From an uncultured Acidobacteriota bacterium (GTDB lineage: Bacteria; Acidobacteriota; Terriglobia; Bryobacterales; Bryobacteraceae), in NCBI GenBank assembly GCA_902825945.1, contig CADECY010000039.1, positions 1 through 63,543 on the forward strand: a stretch of 63,543 nucleotides of DNA, written 5' to 3'. Of this stretch, positions 24,280 to 34,625 are shown in pieces. The translations under genes and the position numbers were made by a program. How positions within the stretch are numbered: position 1 is the first letter of the stretch; every line of letters starts with the position of its first letter. Below the pieces are notes generated by a model that made no database searches, had not been told where the DNA came from, and worked only from the letters and a program-made list of their open reading frames with translations.

Positions 24280-25842
24280 ATGCGAGTCCTCATCCTTCAC
24301 CTCTCGGCTATGGGCATCTGTGCTGGCGGATTGCTGAATCCGATCATCGCGCTCTTGGGCTACATCTGGTATTCACTCATGCGGCCGGACGCTCTGGCTT
24401 GGCAAGAGGGCATGCACCCATACTCGCTGATCTTCGCGGTGGTGACGCTGCTGGGCTCCTGGCGATATCTGCCCAACCTCGGCGGTTGGATCAAGAATCC
24501 ATTCGTCTGGTCACTGTTGTGGCTGCAGGTTCCGATGGTGCTTTCGATTCAGTTCGCGGTCGATCCGGAGTTGGCGGCAGCGGCGTACATGAGGTACCTC
24601 CGCATCCTCGTGGTCTGCCTGATGATTCCGTTGTTCGTTCAGTCGGAAAAGCACTTCCGCTGGATGATGCTCACGATCGTGGTCTCCCTTGGGACTCTCG
24701 GGCTGAAGTTCGGATTGTTCGGGTTGCGCTCTGGCGGCATCGTGATCGATACCGGTTTGGGCGGATTCATGAGCGATAACAACACGCTCGCGATGGCGCT
24801 CGTCATGGCCTTCCCGATGATCTACTACGCCCGTGGAATTGTCGAGAAGCAGTGGCAGAAGACGGCGCTGCTCGGCGCGGCCTTCACGACCGTGGTGGCG
24901 GTGATCATGAGCCACTCGCGGGCCGCCGCGCTGACTCTGGCCCTGGTCTACCTGTTCATGGCCTGGCGGTCCAAGCACAAGGTCGCGATGGCCGTGGTCG
25001 CGGTGATCCTGAGCTTGCCCGCGCTCTACCTCGTCCGCGAGAGCTTCGTGAAGCGCATGCAGACGCTCGAAAATCCCGAGGCTGAGGGTTCGGCGTCGGC
25101 CCGTATGGAATACGCGAGGGCGGCCTTGAAGGTTTGGAAGGACTATCCGGTGATCGGTGTCGGATTCGGCACAGAGAATTGGGTCAAGGTCAGTCCCCAG
25201 TACCTGGGACACGTGAACCAGCAGGGTCACGTGATTCACAATAACTACCTGCAGATGGCGGTGGACTCGGGAACCGGCGCGTTCCTGATCCTGATCGTTC
25301 AGCTCTTCGGCGCGATCTGGTGGCTCGGACGTTCGGCCAAACGGATGCGAAAGCTTGCACCCGGCAAGGAAGTCTATCCCCGAATGCTCCAGTTGGCGCT
25401 GGTGGCGTTCTCGTTCTGCAGCATCTTCGCTTCCCGCACCGATTACGACTTCTACTACTACCTGATCATGGCCGCTGGATCGTGGATGATCATCGAGCGC
25501 AACGAAGTGCTTGCCGCGGTTCGTTCGCAGGGGCCAGACTTCGTTCCAGCGGGCGCCGCAACCGAGGCTCCGGCCCCACCTCCGGATGCGGGCCCCCGCG
25601 GCGGATTTGGCGAGAACCGGCCGGGCGAATTCGTGCCTTCGCCCGCCGTTGGGGTGGGGTGGGCGCAATATCCGGTGCGAGTGGGTCCAGCGGCCTATGC
25701 TCGAACACCGGCTCTCCGGCCGTCTCCAGTCGCCGCTCGTCAGCCATTGACACCGGTGAACGTTTTCGAACGGCAGACCACCAGTCCCCGTGCTCCGCGT
25801 CACTTGGGCCAGATCCCGCTCCGGCCCGTCCGGGCAGCATAG
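24280..25842 (+). CDS. Probable O-glycosylation ligase, exosortase A-associated (Wzy/O-antigen ligase-like)
   Basis: A 520-residue polytopic membrane protein with about ten hydrophobic segments. It matches the PEP-CTERM/exosortase-associated ligase family: an N-terminal DUF5935-like part (YIWYSLMRPDALAW, FAVDPELAAAAYMRYLRIL), GGFMSDNNTLAMAL, SHSRAAALTLALVY and a periplasmic loop with IGVGFGTENW and HVIHNNYLQMAVDSG. It would transfer polysaccharide units in the inner membrane. The ATG at 24280 fits the family N-terminus; longer in-frame starts have no homology. The C-terminal 100 residues are Pro/Ala-rich and poorly conserved. No exosortase, EpsH or glycosyltransferase is nearby. Confidence 0.75.
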   Translation: MRVLILHLSAMGICAGGLLNPIIALLGYIWYSLMRPDALAWQEGMHPYSLIFAVVTLLGSWRYLPNLGGWIKNPFVWSLLWLQVPMVLSIQFAVDPELAAAAYMRYLRILVVCLMIPLFVQSEKHFRWMMLTIVVSLGTLGLKFGLFGLRSGGIVIDTGLGGFMSDNNTLAMALVMAFPMIYYARGIVEKQWQKTALLGAAFTTVVAVIMSHSRAAALTLALVYLFMAWRSKHKVAMAVVAVILSLPALYLVRESFVKRMQTLENPEAEGSASARMEYARAALKVWKDYPVIGVGFGTENWVKVSPQYLGHVNQQGHVIHNNYLQMAVDSGTGAFLILIVQLFGAIWWLGRSAKRMRKLAPGKEVYPRMLQLALVAFSFCSIFASRTDYDFYYYLIMAAGSWMIIERNEVLAAVRSQGPDFVPAGAATEAPAPPPDAGPRGGFGENRPGEFVPSPAVGVGWAQYPVRVGPAAYARTPALRPSPVAARQPLTPVNVFERQTTSPRAPRHLGQIPLRPVRAA

Positions 25843-26105
25843 AGGCGCCATCTCTCTGGTACCAACCCGGGAAGTCGTATGGTACGATCGACGAGTACGC
25901 TCTAGAACCACTCCCCCACGTAAGAGGGGTGTGATCGTGTTCGAAGGCGCTGCCAGAGGACAGGGTCAGCTTCGGAGCGGCACCAGCGGGCAAAGTAAGG
26001 TGTTCTGTTCCGCGTACTAGGGGCAATCGGTCGAGAACCCTTAAGAGGTGTCCGATTGTGTTGGTACTAGAACGCCTATACAATTGGTTTCGTGAAGGTA
26101 CTGGA
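25843..26105 (+). promoter_or_regulatory. Leader region with duplicated block and short upstream reading frame
   Basis: No recognisable gene. Two related blocks, 25921-25943 and 26042-26064, share TAAGAGG, TGT and GTGTT, and each ends at a GTG. The first GTG (25937) opens a 27-codon frame ending at 26020; the second (26058) is in frame with the response regulator. An imperfect hairpin (CACTCCCC with GGGGTGTG) covers the first block. This may be a translated leader controlling the regulator. Confidence 0.35.
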
Positions 26106-26915
26106 ATGGTTATGCCAGAAGTAATCACCAATAGAGGGCTAGACACAATGCAAGGTGCTGCACTGCTCGAAGAGCCGGTGGAGGAGACACTCCCTGGGGA
26201 TTTGGAATTGGACGAGCCGCGGGAACAACCCAAGCCGGCTCCTCGAATTCGCGTGGTGTTGGTGGATGACCATCCGATCATTCGCCAGGGCGTCCGAAAA
26301 CTGCTCGAACTCGAGGGAGATATCGACGTTGTGGGCGAGGCCGACAACGGCCGCACGGCGCTCGAAGTGGTGGAGGAAACACGTCCCGACGTGCTGCTGC
26401 TCGATCTCAAAATGCCGGGCATGGATGGGCTGACGGCGCTTCAGACGCTGCAGCACACCACCAACCGGACGCGGATCATCATCCTCACCGCCTCGGACGA
26501 CAAGAACGAATGGGTCCAGGCGATGAAGCTCGGCTGCGCGGGAATCGTCGTCAAGCAGACCCAGCCGGATTTGATCGTCAAGAGCATCCGGAAGGTTTTC
26601 GCGGGCGAGATATGGCTCGACTCGAATACGACCGCCGCTGTCATGCGGCAGTTCGCCGCGCCGGGCGAGGGCGGCTCGGGCTCCAACGGAAAGGGCGGCC
26701 GTGAACGCTCGCCGCTTTCCACTCGCGAGCGCGAGATCGTGGGTCTGGTGGCGCAGGGCTACAAGAACAAGGAAATGGCCGAGAAGATGTTCATCAGCGA
26801 GCAGACGGTGAAGAACCACCTGCACAACATCTTCGACAAGCTTGGCGTGTCCGACCGCTTGGAACTCGCGCTCTACGCGATTCACAAGGGGCTGCACCTG
26901 CAAGCCGAAAAGTAA
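26106..26915 (+). CDS. NarL/FixJ-type response regulator with acidic N-terminal extension
   Basis: A 269-residue DNA-binding response regulator. After about 55 acidic, probably disordered residues comes a receiver domain (IRVVLVDDHPIIRQG, phospho-acceptor Asp in VLLLDLKMPGMDG, Thr in IIILTASD, Lys in VVKQTQ) and then a LuxR/GerE helix-turn-helix (LSTREREIVGLVAQGYKNKEMAEKM). It should bind DNA when phosphorylated. No histidine kinase is adjacent, so it is an orphan. I chose the ATG at 26106, 7 nt after GAAGG; a GTG at 26058 preceded by AAGAGG is in frame and would add 16 residues. Its stop abuts the stop of the convergent propeller gene with no gap, so no terminator separates them. Confidence 0.85.
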   Translation: MVMPEVITNRGLDTMQGAALLEEPVEETLPGDLELDEPREQPKPAPRIRVVLVDDHPIIRQGVRKLLELEGDIDVVGEADNGRTALEVVEETRPDVLLLDLKMPGMDGLTALQTLQHTTNRTRIIILTASDDKNEWVQAMKLGCAGIVVKQTQPDLIVKSIRKVFAGEIWLDSNTTAAVMRQFAAPGEGGSGSNGKGGRERSPLSTREREIVGLVAQGYKNKEMAEKMFISEQTVKNHLHNIFDKLGVSDRLELALYAIHKGLHLQAEK

Positions 26916-28370
26916 CTACTCTCCGCGCAGGTCGTAACAGATCAAGCGCGGACCCGTATCGGTGGTGACGTCGCGGTCATGCTGTACGACATAAAGCAGG
27001 CCGCGGCTCAGCACGGGCAGGCTCCAGCTCTGCCGGGCGAGGAATAGCCGGGTCCGCGAGACCTCCTTGTATCCTTTCGGCGAAAGATCCATCCAGACGA
27101 GATGGCCGAGTTCGCCGAGCGAGAGGAACTGGCCGTCGGCTTGCAACAGCGTGCCCCGGTACATTCCCAGAAACTGCCGTCTCTCCTGGCCTTGAACGCT
27201 GATGGTCTCTTCCCATCCCGGCGTTTCGCGCCAAGCCACTTTGCCCGTCTTGGCATCCACCGCCGCGAGCGAAGCATCGGGTTCGTTCCGGCCGTCGTAG
27301 CCGTACAGGAATCCGTCCTTGTGGATCGGTGTGTTGAAATGCAGTCCGAACTCCGGCGTGGTCCAGGCGACCTTGTGCTTCATGCCAGGCTGGATCTCGA
27401 GCATCGCTCCGCCGGTCTTGTATGACGCCGAGATGAACACGTTGTTACCCAGCACGATCGGGCAGGACGCATTCACCGACTCGTAGCTCTTGCTCCGCCA
27501 CGGGAACGTGAAATCGACCGCGCCGATCTTGGGGTCGATCACCAGAAGTCCACCGGTGGGCGGATTGCTTTCGCCTCCAGCCAATACGAAAACACGCCGC
27601 TGCCCCTGGACCACGCCGGGCATCGGCGAGGCGTAGCTTGCGCCCCATTCCTTGCCCGTGCCCCACAGCAGTTTCCCGGTGTTCTTGTCGATCGCGATCA
27701 CGGTGGGTCCGCCGGGCGCCCCCACGTTGAAGATCAGCGCGTCGCCCTCGAGCAGCGGTGTTCCCGCCACTCCGAAAAAGTCCTGAGGAACCTTGAACTC
27801 GGCAAGCAGGTCGCGCGCCCACATCACTTGCCCCGTCGCCAGACGCAGGCAGAACAGCTTACCTTGCGCGCCGATCGTATAGACGCGGTCACCATCGATT
27901 ACCGGACTTGCGCGCGGCCCGTTATTGTAACCGTAGCGGTCCTCGTAGTCGGTCGGGTATGCGTGCTGCCAGAAGCGCTCGCCGGTGTCGGCTTTCAGGC
28001 ATTCGACGATCTCGCGATTCCCTACGCGATGCAGGAACACCAGCCGGCCGCCGCTGATCGAGGGCGAACTGTACCCCGTGCCTTTCTTCATCTCCCACAC
28101 CTTCGCCGGACCTCCGCCCGGGAACTTGTGCAGGAGCTTGGTTTCGGGCGAGACGGCGTCATGGGTCGGCCCGAGGAAGTACGGCCAGTCGGAGGTGACC
28201 GCGCCCTTTGCAAGCGGCTTCGGCTTCTTGTGGAAGCGTACATCGGTGTTGGCGGCAGGCAGCGAATCCGCCTGGGGCGAAACGGGGTTCACTTTCGGCG
28301 GCGCGGGATCTCGAAACGTCTGACTGGAGGCGGTGATCGCCAGAACGAGGAGCGCGCAGTGGACTCGCAT
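26916..28370 (-). CDS. PQQ-like beta-propeller protein, secreted, copy 2
   Basis: A 484-residue secreted protein with signal peptide MRVHCALLVLAITASSQ, then a roughly 45-residue Pro-rich linker and an eight-bladed-type propeller. Repeats include VECLKADTGERFWQHAYP, CLRLATGQVMWARD, AIDKNTGKLLWGT and AVDAKTGKVAWRE. WPYFLGPTHDAV marks the start of the fold. It resembles the protein at 11528 in type but is not a close paralog. No catalytic signature of a quinoprotein dehydrogenase is seen, so its role is open. It is transcribed alone, convergent to the response regulator gene, with a TAGAAT box about 14 nt before its ATG. Confidence 0.8.
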   Translation of the reverse strand: MRVHCALLVLAITASSQTFRDPAPPKVNPVSPQADSLPAANTDVRFHKKPKPLAKGAVTSDWPYFLGPTHDAVSPETKLLHKFPGGGPAKVWEMKKGTGYSSPSISGGRLVFLHRVGNREIVECLKADTGERFWQHAYPTDYEDRYGYNNGPRASPVIDGDRVYTIGAQGKLFCLRLATGQVMWARDLLAEFKVPQDFFGVAGTPLLEGDALIFNVGAPGGPTVIAIDKNTGKLLWGTGKEWGASYASPMPGVVQGQRRVFVLAGGESNPPTGGLLVIDPKIGAVDFTFPWRSKSYESVNASCPIVLGNNVFISASYKTGGAMLEIQPGMKHKVAWTTPEFGLHFNTPIHKDGFLYGYDGRNEPDASLAAVDAKTGKVAWRETPGWEETISVQGQERRQFLGMYRGTLLQADGQFLSLGELGHLVWMDLSPKGYKEVSRTRLFLARQSWSLPVLSRGLLYVVQHDRDVTTDTGPRLICYDLRGE

Positions 28371-28398
28371 GGGGTGCAGGGTCCATTCTACGACGGCG

Positions 28399-29193
28399 TC
28401 AGAGCTTGAGGAGAGCCCTCAGCCGCTTCGTCTGCACGCGGCTCACCGGCACTTCGGTTCCCCGCTTGTCGTCCATCTTGATCTGGTAGCTCGATTTGAA
28501 CCACGGGATCACCTCCTTGATCCGGTGAATGTTCACCAGATAGGAGCGATGGACCCGCCAGAAGGCGTCCGGATCGAGGTTCGACTGCAATTCCTCGATC
28601 GTGCGGTAGTTGGCGGTTCCTTCGACCGCCGAACTCACCACCGTGATCGTGCCATCGTCGATCGTCGCATAGATGATATCCTGCGCATCGACAACGAAGT
28701 GGCGGCCCTGGGCCCGCACCAGGATCTTGGCGCGGTCGAGCGGCGGTTTCGGGCCGGGCGGGATCGAAACCTCGAGTGTTTCGGCGGGCTGCGACCGGGC
28801 CCGGTCGGTCAGGAATTTCTGTGCGCGCGCGATCGATTCGGCGAGCCGGTCCTTGTCGACCGGCTTCAGCAGGTAATCGAGTGCTTCCAGCCGGAACGCC
28901 TCCACGGCGTACTGATCGTAGGCCGTTGCCAGGATGAAGTAGGGCTGGTAGCCGCTGGATTCCCGAACCCTGCGGATGACCCCCATGCCGTCCAAACCGG
29001 GCATCTGGACGTCTAGGAACACCACGTCCGGCTCGAATTCCTCGATCCGCTGCACCGCCTCGAGGCCGTTCGAGGCTGTTCCGGCGATTTCGACGTCGGG
29101 AAAATCCTGCAACAGATAGGCCAGCTCATCCAAGGCCAACCGTTCGTCGTCGGCCAGCAAAACGGAAAGCGGAACCGGCCCGCGAGGCTGCAT
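28399..29193 (-). CDS. LytTR-type response regulator
   Basis: A 264-residue regulator. The receiver domain (LSVLLADDERLALDEL, phospho-acceptor Asp in VVFLDVQMPG, Lys in YLLKPVDK) is followed by a Pro-rich linker and a LytTR DNA-binding domain (KILVRAQGRHFVVDAQDI, FWRVHRSYLVNIHRI, VPVSRVQTKRLRALL). LytTR proteins bind direct-repeat sites and often control envelope or secreted functions. No LytS-type kinase is near. The ATG at 29193 is preceded by a TATACT box at 29205-29210 and no Shine-Dalgarno. In-frame TTG (29226) and ATG (29214) codons upstream are less likely because they would precede the predicted transcription start. It is divergent from the inositol phosphate synthase gene, 74 bp away. 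Confidence 0.85.
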   Translation of the reverse strand: MQPRGPVPLSVLLADDERLALDELAYLLQDFPDVEIAGTASNGLEAVQRIEEFEPDVVFLDVQMPGLDGMGVIRRVRESSGYQPYFILATAYDQYAVEAFRLEALDYLLKPVDKDRLAESIARAQKFLTDRARSQPAETLEVSIPPGPKPPLDRAKILVRAQGRHFVVDAQDIIYATIDDGTITVVSSAVEGTANYRTIEELQSNLDPDAFWRVHRSYLVNIHRIKEVIPWFKSSYQIKMDDKRGTEVPVSRVQTKRLRALLKL

Positions 29194-29204
29194 TCGAAAG
29201 TGAT

Positions 29205-29210
29205 AGTATA
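29205..29210 (-). promoter_or_regulatory. TATACT -10 box of the LytTR regulator gene
   Basis: TATACT on the minus strand lies 11 nt before the ATG at 29193. Transcription would begin a few bases before that codon, giving a very short leader. Confidence 0.4.
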
Positions 29211-29267
29211 GCATCTGGTTTCCCAATCCCTTCCGCTATTCATTCCCGCTCGATAGGAGTCCCCTTT

Positions 29268-30584
<1,317 letters not shown>

Positions 30585-30596
30585 TCCGGGCAGCGA

Positions 30597-31580
30597 ATGA
30601 AGGTCCTGGTAATCGGCGGAACGCTCTTCATCGGCAAGGCGCTCGTCAGAGAGTTGTTGAAGGCCGGGCACACGGTGGCGATAGCGCATCGCCGGTCCGG
30701 CACCGAGTTCGGCAAGAAAGTCACGGAGTTGGTGGCGGACCGGAACGATCCGGCCGCCTTCCAGAAGGCCGTCGCGGGCCACTCGTTCGACGTGGTGTTC
30801 GACAATGTCTATGACTGGGAGCGCGGCACCACGGCCGATCAGGTCGCGGCGACGGCGATGGCGTGCTCGGGAAACCTGCAGCGCTACGTTTTCATGTCGT
30901 CGGTCGCTGCCTATGGCGACGGATTGAATCATCAAGAGGGAGACGCGCTCGCCAAAGACGATCATCCCGACAGCTACGTGCGCAACAAGGCACAGAGCGA
31001 GCGGGCCCTGTTCCGGCTGCATCAGCGCCACGGGCTTCCCGTCGTGACGCTGCGTCCGCCCTACGTCTATGGTCCGGAGAATCCCTTCTATCGCGAACAG
31101 TTCTTCTGGGACCGCATGAAGCTCGGGCGTCCGCTGATCGTGCCGGGCGATGGACGGCGCCTGATGCAGTTCGTATTCGTGAGGGATCTTGTGGATGCCT
31201 GTCTGAAAGCGATCGAAGTGCCGGGTGCGGCCGGCCATGCGTTCAACGTGGCCAATCCGCGGCCGGTGACGCAACTCGAACTGGTGCAACTGCTGGCGTC
31301 GGCGTCGAAGTCGAAGGCCGAGGTGGTCCAGATCCCCCGCGAGAACCTCATGCAGGCGGGCGGGCATCCGATGCGGCCGCCCTTGTATTTCGGCGTCTAC
31401 TACGACATGCCGCCCATCACGATGGTGACGCAGAAGATCCAGCGTGTGTTCAAGTGGAAGGCCACCGCCTTCGACGCGGGCCTGAAAGAGACGTACAAGT
31501 GGTACGCGAAAAGCTACAAGGCGCCCGTGCAGAACTTCGACTACGAAGACAAGATGCTCGGGCTGCACCGCCCCAAATAA
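30597..31580 (+). CDS. NAD-dependent epimerase/dehydratase (extended SDR)
   Basis: A 327-residue extended short-chain dehydrogenase/reductase. It has the nucleotide-binding motif VIGGTLFIGKALV at the N-terminus, an SSVAAYGD active-site Ser region and YVRNKAQSE giving the catalytic Tyr-x3-Lys. RPPYVYGPENPF and the substrate-domain motif VFVRDLVDACL are typical of nucleotide-sugar epimerases. The substrate is not determinable. The gene lies 12 bp after ino1 and 16 bp before the enolase-superfamily gene, suggesting one transcript for sugar or polyol conversion. Confidence 0.85.
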   Translation: MKVLVIGGTLFIGKALVRELLKAGHTVAIAHRRSGTEFGKKVTELVADRNDPAAFQKAVAGHSFDVVFDNVYDWERGTTADQVAATAMACSGNLQRYVFMSSVAAYGDGLNHQEGDALAKDDHPDSYVRNKAQSERALFRLHQRHGLPVVTLRPPYVYGPENPFYREQFFWDRMKLGRPLIVPGDGRRLMQFVFVRDLVDACLKAIEVPGAAGHAFNVANPRPVTQLELVQLLASASKSKAEVVQIPRENLMQAGGHPMRPPLYFGVYYDMPPITMVTQKIQRVFKWKATAFDAGLKETYKWYAKSYKAPVQNFDYEDKMLGLHRPK

Positions 31581-31596
31581 ACAACCGGAGATCCCC

Positions 31597-32757
31597 GTGA
31601 AGATCACCGCGATCGAAACGTTCATCGTTGGCAATCCGTGGAAGAACTGGCTGTTTGCCAAGGTCCACACGAACGAAGGGATTCATGGCATCGGCGAAGG
31701 GACGATGAACTTCTTCGCCAAGACCATCGAGGCGGCGATCCACGAATTGAAGCCGCATATCCTCGGGCTCGATCCGTTCCAGGTCGAGACGCTCGGGACG
31801 CGGCTGGTGCGCGACATCTACGGCGACGGCGCGCAGATCCACATGTCCGCCGTCTCGGCGATCGAAACCGCCCTGTGGGACATCATCGGCAAAGCCTGCA
31901 ATCAGCCCATCTACAACCTGTGGGGCGGGCGCGTGAACGACAAGCTTCGCGCCTATGCGAATGGCTGGTATCGCGGACCGCGAACACCAGAGTCGTTCCA
32001 CGAAAAGGCGAAGGATGTGGTCCGCCGGGGCTACACCGCTCTCAAGTTCGACCCGTTCGGTTCGATGTGGCGCACTTGCTCCGCCTACGACTTCGATCTG
32101 TCGATCGACATCATTCGCGCGGTGCGCGACGCTGTGGGGCCACGGGTGGACATCCTGATCGAAGGACATTGCCGCTTCAATGTCGCCACCGCGATTCAAT
32201 TCGCCGAAGCAATGGCGCCGTTCCGTCCGGCGTGGTTCGAGGAGCCGATTCCGCACACCAACAACAACGCGATGGTCGAAGTGGCGCGGCGGAGTCCGGT
32301 GCCGGTGGCGACCGGTGAATCGTTTTCGAGCAAGCAGCAGTTCGCCGACCTGCTGAAGCACGACGCGGTTTCAATCTTGCAGCCGGAGCCTCTCTACCTC
32401 GGCGGCATGTGGCCCACGCGCAAGGTCTGCGACATGATCGACGCCCACTACGGAGTCGTCGCGCTGCACAGCGCGCAGGGTCCGGTCTGCTCGGCCGCCT
32501 GCGCCCAGATCAACGCGACGCTCCCGAACTTCTACGTCCACGAGATCTTCGACGAGTTCAACGAACCCTGGGAGAAGTTGATCGTGACGAATCCTGTCGA
32601 GGTTGTGGACGGCTACATCGAAGTGAGTTCCCGGCCGGGATTGGGGATCGATCTGAACCTCGAGGAGATCGCGCGGCATCCGTATCGGGAGGAGAATTTC
32701 CTGCCATTGTTCAAGCCGGGGTGGGAACTGCGGCGGACGCAGGCGGACATCGAGTAG
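31597..32757 (+). CDS. Mandelate racemase/muconate lactonising enzyme family protein
   Basis: A 386-residue enolase-superfamily enzyme with the capping domain first (MKITAIETFIVGN, HMSAVSAIETALWDI) and then the barrel. Metal ligands are likely Asp/Glu in ILIEGHCRF, WFEEPIPH and ATGESFSS. The catalytic candidates are Lys in ALKFDPF and His in VALHSAQG. This pattern fits acid-sugar dehydratases (galactonate/gluconate-like) better than true mandelate racemases. It uses a GTG start with GGAG 7 nt upstream. It closes the three-gene run begun by ino1. A decayed, more distant family member lies at 56051. Confidence 0.85.
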   Translation: MKITAIETFIVGNPWKNWLFAKVHTNEGIHGIGEGTMNFFAKTIEAAIHELKPHILGLDPFQVETLGTRLVRDIYGDGAQIHMSAVSAIETALWDIIGKACNQPIYNLWGGRVNDKLRAYANGWYRGPRTPESFHEKAKDVVRRGYTALKFDPFGSMWRTCSAYDFDLSIDIIRAVRDAVGPRVDILIEGHCRFNVATAIQFAEAMAPFRPAWFEEPIPHTNNNAMVEVARRSPVPVATGESFSSKQQFADLLKHDAVSILQPEPLYLGGMWPTRKVCDMIDAHYGVVALHSAQGPVCSAACAQINATLPNFYVHEIFDEFNEPWEKLIVTNPVEVVDGYIEVSSRPGLGIDLNLEEIARHPYREENFLPLFKPGWELRRTQADIE

Positions 32758-33026
32758 CCGAGTGCCGCCTTGTGGCTCGTAACTGGCGCGACCGATTCAC
32801 GCGGCGCCACGCTGTTCGCGGCCTATGGCATGTTCCTGCTGGCCGGTCTTGTTCTTCGCGTTCGGACGGGCTCCCCGGCGCGGCTACCAGGACCGAGGCG
32901 TGGAGCTTCTCGTACGAATCCGGGTGACGGGCGGCCTACTACTGGCGCTGACGGTCCGCGGGGCGCCGATGGACTCGGCGCCGATGGAGCTTGTTCAGTC
33001 CTGCCATTTCCACCTGTGCGCCGGGA

Positions 33027-34028
33027 CTAACGCCCCACCCGTGGCAGGAACCGCTTCGGAATCCGCAGCGCCATCGATCCTCCGAGCGTCAGTACATCGT
33101 AGCGAGCCTGCATCCCGATCAGCAGGTGCGCTTCGGCCGCGGTCGTCCCCTGCTCTTCCACCAGCCAGCCGAGCATGTCGCGCGTGGCGATCTGGATCGT
33201 CTCGTTGAGTGTGCCCTCGGGCTTGCTGCCGATCGAGATCAGGAACTCCTCCGTTTCCGCCCGAGGCGCCGTTAATCGCTGGCCCTTCCGCAATCCGACG
33301 GTCACCTCGACATCGAGAGAGGTTTCGACGCCGGATCCGACGCCTTCGCCATCGCCCTGAAGCGCGTGTCCGTCGCCGAAGAAGAGCAGCCCGCCTGGGT
33401 GGAAGACGGGCAACATGACGGTGGTCCCCTGGCGGATCCAGCGATAGTCGAGGTTGCCGCCCCAGTATCCCGCCGGGCCCGATCGCGGCGAATAGTCGCC
33501 TTCGGGCGCCACCCCGATGCAGCCGAGCATCGGGTCAGCGGCGAATTCGAGCGGGGTCTTGCTGATGGTTTCGGTGGGCCGCACGGTCTTCCGCTTCAGG
33601 TCGATCGCCCAGGGAAGCAGGTAGTCGTAGCCCGTGGCCACGGCGTCCGGGCGCGGCTTGGGCGGAGTCAGCGCCGCTGGCAGATCCCTCACTCCCACTG
33701 AATGGCCCGTATAACCGGATGCGCGATTCAGTTCGATCCGATTGAGCCGCACGATCAGGGTGTCGCCTGGCTCCGCGCCTTCGACCAGGATCGGGCCCGT
33801 GAGCGGGTTGCCGTGCGTCTTGGTGCGGCGGATGTTCTGGAAATCGAATCCCGCCGAGTCCACCGTTTTCGTGACGACGCGATCGCCCGGCTGGATTCGC
33901 GCCAGAATCGGGTGGGCTGCGGAGAAGGTGTGATGGTAGGAATCGTCGATAACGGCGTGCGTTTCCGCGAAAAGCGTGGGCAGGCAGGCGAGCGCGAGGG
34001 TTCGTGTCACGAGGATTCGGGAGAGCAT
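33027..34028 (-). CDS. Acetamidase/formamidase family protein, secreted
   Basis: A 333-residue amidase-fold protein with a signal peptide (RILVTRTLALACLPTLFA). Family hallmarks are ILVEGAEPGDTLIVRL, GYTGHSVGVRD, MLGCIGVAPEG, PAGYWGGNLDYRWI and LFFGDGHALQGDGE, in which Asp/His residues hold the metal. It hydrolyses small amides to acid and ammonia in characterised relatives. The ATG at 34028 is the first codon giving a signal peptide; the frame stays open 171 bp further upstream without homology. A TATCAT box lies about 10 nt upstream. It is divergent from the pentaheme cytochrome gene. The 269 bp between it and the enolase-superfamily gene hold nothing I recognise. Confidence 0.8.
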   Translation of the reverse strand: MLSRILVTRTLALACLPTLFAETHAVIDDSYHHTFSAAHPILARIQPGDRVVTKTVDSAGFDFQNIRRTKTHGNPLTGPILVEGAEPGDTLIVRLNRIELNRASGYTGHSVGVRDLPAALTPPKPRPDAVATGYDYLLPWAIDLKRKTVRPTETISKTPLEFAADPMLGCIGVAPEGDYSPRSGPAGYWGGNLDYRWIRQGTTVMLPVFHPGGLLFFGDGHALQGDGEGVGSGVETSLDVEVTVGLRKGQRLTAPRAETEEFLISIGSKPEGTLNETIQIATRDMLGWLVEEQGTTAAEAHLLIGMQARYDVLTLGGSMALRIPKRFLPRVGR

Positions 34029-34100
34029 CGTCTCTCTGATGATAAGATCATGCTCCGTCCGCGCGCGCGCCGGTCGCGGGATGAGCATCTCGGGACGCTG

Positions 34101-34106
34101 TACGAT
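34101..34106 (+). promoter_or_regulatory. TACGAT -10 box of the pentaheme cytochrome gene
   Basis: TACGAT lies 7 nt before the ATG at 34114, which would make the transcript leaderless. The GGAG between box and ATG is too close (3 nt) to serve as a Shine-Dalgarno. Confidence 0.4.
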
Positions 34107-34113
34107 GGAGTCG

Positions 34114-34551
34114 ATGGTCCGATTGTCCGGCGCGCTTGCGCTCGGTCTGCTCGCGTTCGGGGCGGATGCGCCGCCTCCCGATCCGGCCGGCGCGTTCAAT
34201 CACAAGCAACACGCGGCGTTCAAGCTGAAGTGTGTGTCGTGCCACACCACCGCTGGCAAAGCGGAGCGGGCCGGGTTCCCGGCCGCCAGTGCGCAGTGCA
34301 AGGCGTGTCATACCAAGATCGGTGAGCGGGAGTTGCCGTCGGTTCGCGTTTATCAGTTGGCCGATTTCGTGATCTTCAGTCACGCGCGGCACCTGACCGC
34401 GAAACTCGAGTGCGCCACATGTCACGGCGATGTCGCGCAATCGGCCGTCATCAAGATCGAACGCCCGATTACGATGATCGGTTGTGTGAACTGCCACAAG
34501 GAACATAAGGCCACGATCGTGTGCACGGCGTGCCACGAACTCGGCCAGTAG
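34114..34551 (+). CDS. Small pentaheme cytochrome (c3/c7-like)
   Basis: A 145-residue exported cytochrome with five CxxCH sites: CVSCH, CKACH, CATCH, CVNCH and CTACH. Extra His residues (FNHKQHAAFK, FSHARH) can act as distal ligands, as in cytochrome c3/c7 families with bis-His haems. The signal peptide is LSGALALGLLAFGAD. Such small carriers shuttle electrons across the periplasm. The ATG at 34114 is favoured by the TACGAT box; an ATG three codons upstream (34105) is also possible. It is followed 74 bp later by the SBBP propeller gene, with no enzyme partner adjacent. Confidence 0.85.
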   Translation: MVRLSGALALGLLAFGADAPPPDPAGAFNHKQHAAFKLKCVSCHTTAGKAERAGFPAASAQCKACHTKIGERELPSVRVYQLADFVIFSHARHLTAKLECATCHGDVAQSAVIKIERPITMIGCVNCHKEHKATIVCTACHELGQ

Positions 34552-34625
34552 CTATCCTGCCGCACCTGAGTGGGATATGTAGGCTCGCCGCCGCACCGCC
34601 GAACTGATACCCGGAGGCGCAAGAG

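Noticed and set aside
32758..33026. 86-codon open frame between the enolase-superfamily and acetamidase genes
   Set aside because: It is Gly/Arg/Pro-rich with no ribosome binding site, no homology, and composition typical of a chance frame.
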